NCBI RefSeq assembly: GCF_001953305.1
Contig: NZ_MTFE01000010.1
Span: 3,042,772-3,106,771, forward strand
Source of the DNA: Cnuella takakiae
Lineage (GTDB): Bacteria; Bacteroidota; Bacteroidia; Chitinophagales; Chitinophagaceae
Length of the DNA stretch: 64,000 nucleotides
Direction: 5' to 3'
Shown one piece after another: positions 57,864-64,000 of this stretch. A program made the position numbers and the translations under genes. Position 1 is the stretch's first letter; every line of letters starts with the position of its first letter. The notes below the pieces were generated by a model that ran no database searches, was not told the origin of the DNA, and saw only the letters and a list, made by a program, of their open reading frames with translations.

Positions 57864-60719
57864 TTATAAAAGTTCATTCACGGCGGGCATGGTAAACTGC
57901 TTGTCACCCTTTGTGGGTTTGGGCAGCCCGAAATAAAAATAAATGGTTCTTTTAGTAGTGCCGTTTACCGTGTTCCACTCGCTTTGCGGCCCCAGCGATT
58001 TGGTGTTGGTATTGATGTTGAGTGCCAGCTTGGTACCGATGGGTGGTATGTGGTCCAGAAAGGACAGGTTGCCCACGGGCAGTTCGGGGTGCGGCTTTAC
58101 ACCCGACAAACCATAGAAGTCAAACAGGCGGATAAACAGCCCCGGGTGGGGAGAAGCTACGGTAAACTTGCCTTCAACGGTGTTGAGTTGCATCCAGCTG
58201 ATATCGGCATAATAACCTTTAAACTCGGGCAGCTGCCAGGGCGCCGAGCCTGTTTGGTTGTTGTTGTACATGCTTTCCCAAACATTATCCGTAACGCCCT
58301 GCAGCCTGTTTTTCCATACCCGGTAAGGACCCTTGCCCAGCCATTTGGCACCCAGTACAAAGTTTTCGGGGTAGGTAAAGGAAATACCGGTAAAAGGATA
58401 TTGCCCGTTGAGGGTATAGGCATAATCGAGCTGCAGCCAGCCGCTGCCCCAGATTTTCCACTTCATGTACTGCAGGGCGCCGCTATACTGGAACTCGGCT
58501 ACCTGGCTGTTTCCTTCGGCATAAGTGCGTACGCTTTCCAGCTTGCTGTCGCCGCTTACCAGTATGGGGCCTTTGCCAAAGGAAAGCGCATCGCTTGCTG
58601 CAGGTTTAACGTACTGCAGCAGTCCGTCTTTTTTACCGATGCTTACCGTGAGCTCGCTGCCTGAAAGGGTAACCAGCGAGTCGGTTTCGGTAAGCTTGGT
58701 TGCAGCGGTATCCAACAGGGCAACGGCTCCTGCCAGCAGGTCCTGTCCCTCTTTGGTACGGAAGGTCCACTGGTAAATTTTTTTTCCCGAAGGATCAAAT
58801 GCTGCCACCTGCAAAGCGTCGGCATCTTTCCAGGTGGCTGGCAGGCCCAGGTGCAGGCTGCCCTGTGCGCCACCGGGTGCAATATCCGGGGCAATAGACT
58901 GCCCTTTTGCCTGTATATCATAGCCAGCAAAAGGATCGGAGGGCTTTTTATAATTGACCAGGGCCCAGGTAAAATGGCAGGCTTTGAGGTTGGTAAAATG
59001 ATAGCGGTTTTCCAGCGGCAGGCTACCGTTGAAACCGGCAGGCAGCTCTTGCACCAGCATCTTTACCGGTGCATAGATTTCCCTGATGGCCCAAAAGCTG
59101 CCTTCTTTCTGGCGGTGTGGTCCCAGCACGCCATCGGGAGCGTTGAGGCCGTTTACATCTATTTGGTTGTTAAAGTCGGTGCGCACCAGGCCTTCATCCA
59201 CCAGGGCCCACAAAAAGCCGCCGGCACCGCGCTTTTCTTTCCAGTGCAGTTCCCAAAAATCGGAAAGCGCTGCAGCACCCCCGCCATCATCCTGTGCGTG
59301 GAGGAACTCAGTGGGCATATAGATATTGCTGTCGGCAACAATGGCCTTGGTGCTGTAGTAATCTTCGTAGTGGTTGCAATCGATGCCATGGAAGGCATTG
59401 CCGGGACGGTGGTGGGCATGAATAACAGGGTGATGAGAAAGGTCGTATTGCCCGTAATCATCATCCAGTTCCTTGTTGTGGCCGCCTTCGTTGCCATTGC
59501 TCCAGATGAGGACGGAGGGATGGTTGGCATCGCGCAAAACCATTTCTTTTACCAGCTTGCTGCCGGCTTTGGTGCTATAGGCCTTTTGCCAACCAGCCAG
59601 TTCATCCAGCACATACAAACCCAGCGAGTCGCATATTTCCAAAAAACGTTTATCGGGCGGGTAATGCGAACACCGCACCGCGTTCATGTTCATCTCTTTG
59701 ATCAGTTGCACATCCAGCAGGTCGGTTTCTGGGCGGGTGGCCCTGCCGGTTTCGGGCCACCACACATGGCGGTTGATGCCCTTCATTTTGATCTTGGTGC
59801 CATTGAGGTAGATACCATCACCCTGCCTTATTTCGATGGTACGAAAACCAAAGCGGTCACCTGTTTGGTATCCGGTTTTGCCACCGCTTGCCAGGCTTAG
59901 TTCAAAGCGGTACATGTGCGGTGTTTCGGCGGTCCACAACTTTGGGTTGCTTACCACGGTGGACAGCTGCACCAGGCTATCGCCTTTATTGGCTTTGGCA
60001 GTTGCAGAGCCTACCTGTTTGCCCTGCCCATCCAGTATGCGGGCCACCAGCGTCGCGCCTTGCTCCAGGCCGGACAGGTGTGCCTGCAGCCGGAAGCTGC
60101 CATCCGCCTTAGCATCCACCACTGCATGTTCAATAAAGCTCGTAGGTACGGCTTCCAGGTACACCGGCCGGAAGATGCCGCCCAGTATCCAGTAGTCGGC
60201 AAGGCGTTCGGCATTGTTCACCGACTCATCCGCCGACATCTTGCTGACGGTAGCCTCCAGCAGGTTTTCTTTACCAAACATCACCTTGTCTGTTACCTCG
60301 TACTTAAACCGGTAGAATGCCCCCTGGTGCATTTCACCTGCAGGCTTGCCATTGATCTTTACATCGGTATCCGTCATGGATCCTTCAAATACCAGGAATA
60401 CCTTTTTGCCTTTCCAGCCCTGGGGCACCCTGAACTTGTGTCGGTACAAACCTTTTTCATCAGCAAAGCGGAAGTTTTTGCCATAGGTTTTGTAATCACG
60501 GCCATAGTTGTAGGCGCCAAAGCCTTGTTGCTCCCAATGTGCGGGTACCGGGATCCGGGTCCAGGTGCCGCTTTTGCGGCCACCGGTGCAATAAAAATCC
60601 CAGTCAACGGTATGGTTTACATCCCTGCCGGAGAGGTACTGAATTTCCTTCTGCTGTGCGCCTGCCGCTAAGGATGCCGAGAGGGCAAGAGCGGCCATGT
60701 ATTTTTTGATACCGAACAT
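57864..60719 (-). CDS. GH2 beta-galactosidase-like enzyme
   Basis: 951 residues from the ATG at 60719 (signal MFGIKKYMAALALSASLAAGA). GH2 layout: jelly-roll N-domain (IPVPAHWEQQGFGAYNYGRDY), immunoglobulin-like domain, (beta/alpha)8 catalytic domain with the acid/base WSNGNEGG (Glu411) and nucleophile stretch MPTEFLHAQDDGGG (Glu of TEF), GFLWALVDEG, and C-terminal beta domains. Probably removes beta-galactosyl residues from pectic side chains. Co-transcribed with GH43. Substrate inferred from family and context. Confidence 0.92.
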   Translation of the reverse strand: MFGIKKYMAALALSASLAAGAQQKEIQYLSGRDVNHTVDWDFYCTGGRKSGTWTRIPVPAHWEQQGFGAYNYGRDYKTYGKNFRFADEKGLYRHKFRVPQGWKGKKVFLVFEGSMTDTDVKINGKPAGEMHQGAFYRFKYEVTDKVMFGKENLLEATVSKMSADESVNNAERLADYWILGGIFRPVYLEAVPTSFIEHAVVDAKADGSFRLQAHLSGLEQGATLVARILDGQGKQVGSATAKANKGDSLVQLSTVVSNPKLWTAETPHMYRFELSLASGGKTGYQTGDRFGFRTIEIRQGDGIYLNGTKIKMKGINRHVWWPETGRATRPETDLLDVQLIKEMNMNAVRCSHYPPDKRFLEICDSLGLYVLDELAGWQKAYSTKAGSKLVKEMVLRDANHPSVLIWSNGNEGGHNKELDDDYGQYDLSHHPVIHAHHRPGNAFHGIDCNHYEDYYSTKAIVADSNIYMPTEFLHAQDDGGGAAALSDFWELHWKEKRGAGGFLWALVDEGLVRTDFNNQIDVNGLNAPDGVLGPHRQKEGSFWAIREIYAPVKMLVQELPAGFNGSLPLENRYHFTNLKACHFTWALVNYKKPSDPFAGYDIQAKGQSIAPDIAPGGAQGSLHLGLPATWKDADALQVAAFDPSGKKIYQWTFRTKEGQDLLAGAVALLDTAATKLTETDSLVTLSGSELTVSIGKKDGLLQYVKPAASDALSFGKGPILVSGDSKLESVRTYAEGNSQVAEFQYSGALQYMKWKIWGSGWLQLDYAYTLNGQYPFTGISFTYPENFVLGAKWLGKGPYRVWKNRLQGVTDNVWESMYNNNQTGSAPWQLPEFKGYYADISWMQLNTVEGKFTVASPHPGLFIRLFDFYGLSGVKPHPELPVGNLSFLDHIPPIGTKLALNINTNTKSLGPQSEWNTVNGTTKRTIYFYFGLPKPTKGDKQFTMPAVNELL

Positions 60720-60863
60720 GCATCTAATTTTTGTAGGTGGGTGTAAACGAAAACGCAATGCTGCATCACCATCACAGCTTATGGCGCCATCCTTGAAAAG
60801 GAATACCACCACCTGAATAACGCATAATTTGTCTGCCTTTGATTAGGGTAGTGCAGTATTGGT

Positions 60864-63686
60864 TTATTTCAGGGGTGATAGGGTTACAGGTCCCAACAAA
60901 CCCGAAGACTGCGGCTCCCAACCAGAAGCATCAAACACGCCGTTCTTTAAGTTGGTGCGGATGCGTGCCGACATATTGATGTTGTAAAACTTTTTCCACT
61001 CAATGCCGTTGCGGTCCATGTAGCGGATGCGGTTGGCCATCAGGTTGGCTACTTCAATCACCAGTTCGTTGGAAGCCTTCATTTCTTGAGCGGGTATCAC
61101 CAGGTAGAAATAGGGCCCTATAAGAGAAGCCATTTTTTTGCCGTTTAGGTAAACAGTAGCTGTTTCATCTACGTGGCCCAGGTGAAGAAGGTAATTCGCA
61201 ACCTGACCCGATGGCTTGGGAATTACGGTTCTATACCTTGCCACACCTGAAAAGTTCTGGTAGCTGCTATCCTTTTCTTCGGTCCAGGAGCGCAGCGTGG
61301 TGGTGGTAAAAGGTGGAGGTAATACTGGCCCGCCACTCATAAAGCTTACTTCCCACCGGGTAATGCGGACGGGTGCTTCACCTAATTGTTCAATATAAGG
61401 AAAGGGCTTGTCTGCCTGCGTCTTATTGAAGGTTCGGATAAGTGTCGAAGCATGGGGCAACAATTGCAGCCAAACCTGCAGTTTACCTCCTTCAATCCGG
61501 GTGCGTGCCAGCCCCTTGTTGCCAGTGGCGGCATCAAACAAGGCCACAGAAGCAGCCTTTACTGCTAACGGTACCCAGCCTTCAAAAACCTGGTCTTTCC
61601 GGTTGTTTATAAAATACGTGTGTCCATCGCTGTTAGCCCTGCGCACAAACTGCAAACCCTGCTCTGCAAGTTCCTCTTTACGGATGCTGCCTGCTGACAT
61701 AAGGTTATTGAGGTCTTTGCCTATTATTACGCTACCCTGTCCCAGTACTGCGGTTTGTATGCCTTCCTTAGTGGTAAAGCGCAGCTGCTGCAATAAACGT
61801 TGCATTTGGTTGCGGCGTTGCTCCAGCTGGTGCAAGCCAGGAACATCCTTGGGCAGCTCATTTAATACCAGCAGTTGTGCGCCCCCTTTTACCAACTCCA
61901 GGAGCTTGGTGAGTGTTTCCAGTGGCAGGTAGGTATTGGCAGGGAGCAGGATGGTTTGGTAGGTTACGCCGCCTGTTTGCAGCTTACCGCCTGCCACCTT
62001 CATCTGCTGTAATTGGCGGTCGGAAAAGAAGTCGAATGTATACCCGCCTTCTTCAAGCGATTTTGCGGTGTGCTCAAAGGTGCTGCCCTCCCAGTTCTTT
62101 TCCATGCCGTCGAAATGCTGGAGCATCAGGTTGCCCGGTTCCATGTACTTGTCTACCATGGGGAGGTAGAGCAACACATCGTTGTTAGGTTTGCCTGCCT
62201 GCAAAAAGCTTTGGGTGCGGGCAACATAGTCGTTGAGTGCTTTGAAGTCCTTCCATTGCGGGTTGGCCTGGTTAAAATGCGTAGCTGCATAAAACAACCA
62301 TCCGGGCCATGTCGCGTCTTTTGGTGAGTAGTTTACGCCGTGATAGAAGATATGGTTCACCCCCCCGAGGAAGAACAGGTCCACGATCTTTTTTACATCA
62401 CCCCATGAGTTGAGAAAATGCTCGTTGAGCCAGGTTGCCGACTCCGATGAAACCAGGGGTTTGCCCATTACGTTGGCAGTAGAGGTCGCAAACTTAAAGC
62501 GCAGCACATCGTTGCCTTCTGTTTCCGGTATGTCGATGGCGCCGTACAGGTCCAGCAGGTTGGCAGGAGAGCCATGCGACTGGTTGCGGATCAACTTGCC
62601 TTTGCCGGCGCCCCATTTCTTCCACTCGCGGGTAAAGTTCTCGAGGATCAGTTCGTCGATGGTGGCGCGGTAGTCGTACAACACGCGGCGGTTTTTTTCA
62701 GGGTCCGCCTGCTGGAAAAGGGCGGGCAGTTGCTGGCGCAGGTCGTAGCCACGTCTTTTTTGGAAAATATCAAAGAAGCCGGGCGTCCAGTTGCTTTGCC
62801 CGCGGGCATCGTCCACTTCGTACGAGTCGTTGAAAAGAGCCCTGAGGTAATAAAGGTCACGGCCCTTGAAAGCAGTATCAAAGCGGCGCAGGAAAGTATG
62901 GAGTGCATCTGCCGAAAAATGGTCGATGGCATAGCCTTCGCCACCGGGAGCCGCCCGTTCCACCATTTTTCCATGGAGGCCCTGGAATAGTGCATACAGG
63001 TTCCAGTTGCCTTCAGGAGCCGTCCAGTTGAGGGTACCAACTGCGTCGACATTTTTGGTCAAGTCAATCACCTGTCCTTTATCGGAATAGGCCATCAGGC
63101 TTTGCAGGTCCAGCTTACCGGAAAAGCGCACCTGGTCGAGTGCCAGTGCCTGCAGGTCCTTGTTGATGGCAATATCGCGGTTGATCTCGCTTTCCTTGCG
63201 GGACGTGGTGTTGGCGGTGCGCACAAAGCCTTCCTGTACCAGTTGAACGGGTTCCTGGAGCTTTTCGCCGCCCTTTAGCTTGAAGGTTTTGTATTGCACT
63301 GTTTTACTGGCGTCTTTATCCTTGATCCAGGGTCCGCCAAAGGGCCAGCCGGTGCCGTTGGCCATATCTATACCGATACCCAACTTTTTGGCTTCCTGCA
63401 GGCTGTATGCCAGCATGTCCATCCACTTGGGTGTGAGGAAAGGAATAAACTTTTGCTCTTCCCCTTTTACCCCGTAGATGGGTGTGATCTCCAGTCCACC
63501 CAACCCTGCCGCGGCATAATCCTGCATGTTGCTGCGGAGGTTGGCGGTATCTACTGCGCTGCCTTCCCACCACCAACGGGCCCATGGTTTGTTTGTTTGT
63601 TTGATGGGTGGCCATGCCACCTGTGCCGATGCGGGCAGCATGCCTGCTGCCAGTAAGGTTCCAATTGCGAGTTTGCGGATCTGCAT
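60864..63686 (-). CDS. GH106 alpha-L-rhamnosidase
   Basis: 940 residues from the ATG at 63686 (MQIRKLAIGTLLAAGMLPASA); the further upstream frame is repetitive DNA and not used. Diagnostic opening ARWWWEGSAVDTANLRSN and AAAGLGGLEITPIYGVKG, then IDMANGTGWPFGGPWI, all typical of GH106. These enzymes release terminal rhamnose from rhamnogalacturonan and related glycans in the periplasm. The C-terminal part includes jelly-roll modules (VARYRTVIPKPSGQ, VYLNGKKMASLIG). Operon-like with the GH2/GH43 pair and the CE12 upstream. Confidence 0.93.
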   Translation of the reverse strand: MQIRKLAIGTLLAAGMLPASAQVAWPPIKQTNKPWARWWWEGSAVDTANLRSNMQDYAAAGLGGLEITPIYGVKGEEQKFIPFLTPKWMDMLAYSLQEAKKLGIGIDMANGTGWPFGGPWIKDKDASKTVQYKTFKLKGGEKLQEPVQLVQEGFVRTANTTSRKESEINRDIAINKDLQALALDQVRFSGKLDLQSLMAYSDKGQVIDLTKNVDAVGTLNWTAPEGNWNLYALFQGLHGKMVERAAPGGEGYAIDHFSADALHTFLRRFDTAFKGRDLYYLRALFNDSYEVDDARGQSNWTPGFFDIFQKRRGYDLRQQLPALFQQADPEKNRRVLYDYRATIDELILENFTREWKKWGAGKGKLIRNQSHGSPANLLDLYGAIDIPETEGNDVLRFKFATSTANVMGKPLVSSESATWLNEHFLNSWGDVKKIVDLFFLGGVNHIFYHGVNYSPKDATWPGWLFYAATHFNQANPQWKDFKALNDYVARTQSFLQAGKPNNDVLLYLPMVDKYMEPGNLMLQHFDGMEKNWEGSTFEHTAKSLEEGGYTFDFFSDRQLQQMKVAGGKLQTGGVTYQTILLPANTYLPLETLTKLLELVKGGAQLLVLNELPKDVPGLHQLEQRRNQMQRLLQQLRFTTKEGIQTAVLGQGSVIIGKDLNNLMSAGSIRKEELAEQGLQFVRRANSDGHTYFINNRKDQVFEGWVPLAVKAASVALFDAATGNKGLARTRIEGGKLQVWLQLLPHASTLIRTFNKTQADKPFPYIEQLGEAPVRITRWEVSFMSGGPVLPPPFTTTTLRSWTEEKDSSYQNFSGVARYRTVIPKPSGQVANYLLHLGHVDETATVYLNGKKMASLIGPYFYLVIPAQEMKASNELVIEVANLMANRIRYMDRNGIEWKKFYNINMSARIRTNLKNGVFDASGWEPQSSGLLGPVTLSPLK

Positions 63687-63710
63687 AAATAGGTTGCTAG
63701 AAGGTGAACC

Positions 63711-63783
63711 AAAGAAGACAGGGACGACAGGGAGAACACAGGATTGCCCTTTGTGCACTTTCCTGTTCTGCGTGTCTTTGTGG
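63711..63783. repeat. Nine-nt-periodic inverted element
   Basis: The left side (ACAGGGACG, ACAGGGAGA, ACACAGGAT) and the right side, read in reverse complement (CACAAAGAC, ACGCAGAAC, AGGAAAGTG, CACAAAGGG), show a 9-nt period and partial complementarity. Located between GH106 and the third CE12 gene. Similar phrases are common in genomes of several phyla; no function known. Confidence 0.5.
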
Positions 63784-63824
63784 TTTGACTTTTTCATGCT
63801 TAAAATGATCGGTTGCCGATTAGC

Positions 63825-64000
63825 TTAGTTGCCATCTGGTTTTGCGCCTGCTGTACTGGTGTTCAGGGGCAGGGAAAAATGTTCAAATCGTGGTGGTTTT
63901 GCAGGGTCGTAAGGCGCCAGGTCCTTGCGCAGCAATTTGGCTAAGGGCAGGTTGTTGTCCTTCATGCCTTGCGCTACGCACCGTGCCAGCTGGTAAGCTC
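63825..64000 (-). CDS. CE12-like SGNH acetylesterase, C-terminal part (cut by window edge)
   Basis: 57 codons plus stop are visible: AYQLARCVAQGMKDNNLPLA, then KLLRKDLAPYDPAKPPRFEH and a low-complexity tail. The arrangement, with a helix then LPLAK and DPAKP, fits the C-terminus of rhamnogalacturonan acetylesterases, which would make it a third member in the locus. The catalytic residues are outside the window, so the assignment is moderate. Upstream of GH106 on the same strand, 138 bases apart. Confidence 0.6.
   Translation of the reverse strand, partial: AYQLARCVAQGMKDNNLPLAKLLRKDLAPYDPAKPPRFEHFSLPLNTSTAGAKPDGN

Noticed and set aside
58851-59900. Open frame of 349 codons antisense to GH2
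   Set aside because: GH2 motifs are complete on the other strand.
63687-63797. N-terminal extension of the GH106 gene to 63797
   Set aside because: The extra 37 codons fall in a repeat-like stretch and precede a good signal peptide beginning at 63686.
47511-64000. SusC/SusD-like TonB receptor pair in the pectin region
   Set aside because: All genes in the region were read; none has TonB-receptor plug/barrel or SusD helices.

Overview
The window looks like chromosomal DNA of a Bacteroidota bacterium, most likely of the Chitinophagaceae (inferred from protein flavour, not from a search). Indications are abundant secreted lipoproteins with Bacteroidota-type lipoboxes, starts without clear Shine-Dalgarno sequences, a TAnnTTTG-type -7 element in front of icd, LuxE-like and small ABC genes, and a pectin-degradation locus. 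It holds about 45 protein genes (both edge genes are cut), one tRNA and a good set of hairpin terminators.

Layout. 1-10.9 kb: start of thrS, two paralogous secreted proteins, a saccharopine-dehydrogenase-like enzyme, a methyltransferase, proBA, an Lrp regulator, pckA and an unrecognised protein with a kinase-like catalytic loop. 11.1-20.7 kb: a minus-strand block encoding an FHA-like protein, a previously unannotated 31-residue membrane peptide, a PP2C phosphatase, a SEDS polymerase fused to a transpeptidase PBP, an FHA protein and a Hanks-type kinase. It is the gene set of the actinobacterial pknB/pstP/rodA/pbpA/fhaAB locus rebuilt with different sensor domains. 20.9-28.9 kb: secreted protein, metallophosphoesterase, nucleotidyltransferase, GMC oxidoreductase, LuxE-like enzyme, lipoprotein plus UbiA-like membrane protein, M42 peptidase. 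29.1-47.4 kb: P-type ATPase, GT2, lon, a glucan phosphorylase that lacks the PLP lysine, lipoprotein, a DtxR/MntR regulator with a ZIP transporter behind a DtxR-like box, icd, M43 protease, MFS transporter, Gfo/Idh oxidoreductase, tRNA-Arg and an L,D-transpeptidase. 47.5-64 kb: a rhamnogalacturonan/pectin utilisation region (GH105, two CE12, PL11, GH28, an esterase, then GH43, GH2, GH106 and a third CE12). An AT-richer insert splits it (GNAT acetyltransferase, ABC ATPase and small membrane subunit). No SusC/SusD pair or dedicated regulator is inside the window.

Functional picture. The 11-20 kb block probably couples phospho-signalling to septal or lateral wall synthesis. The last 16 kb act on the rhamnogalacturonan-I backbone and side chains: deacetylation, lyase cleavage, removal of unsaturated uronate, rhamnose and galactose/arabinose. 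Several gaps hold 7-nt-periodic inverted repeats whose sequence word differs from place to place but whose period does not. With the wall-signalling operon, these are the most unusual features here.
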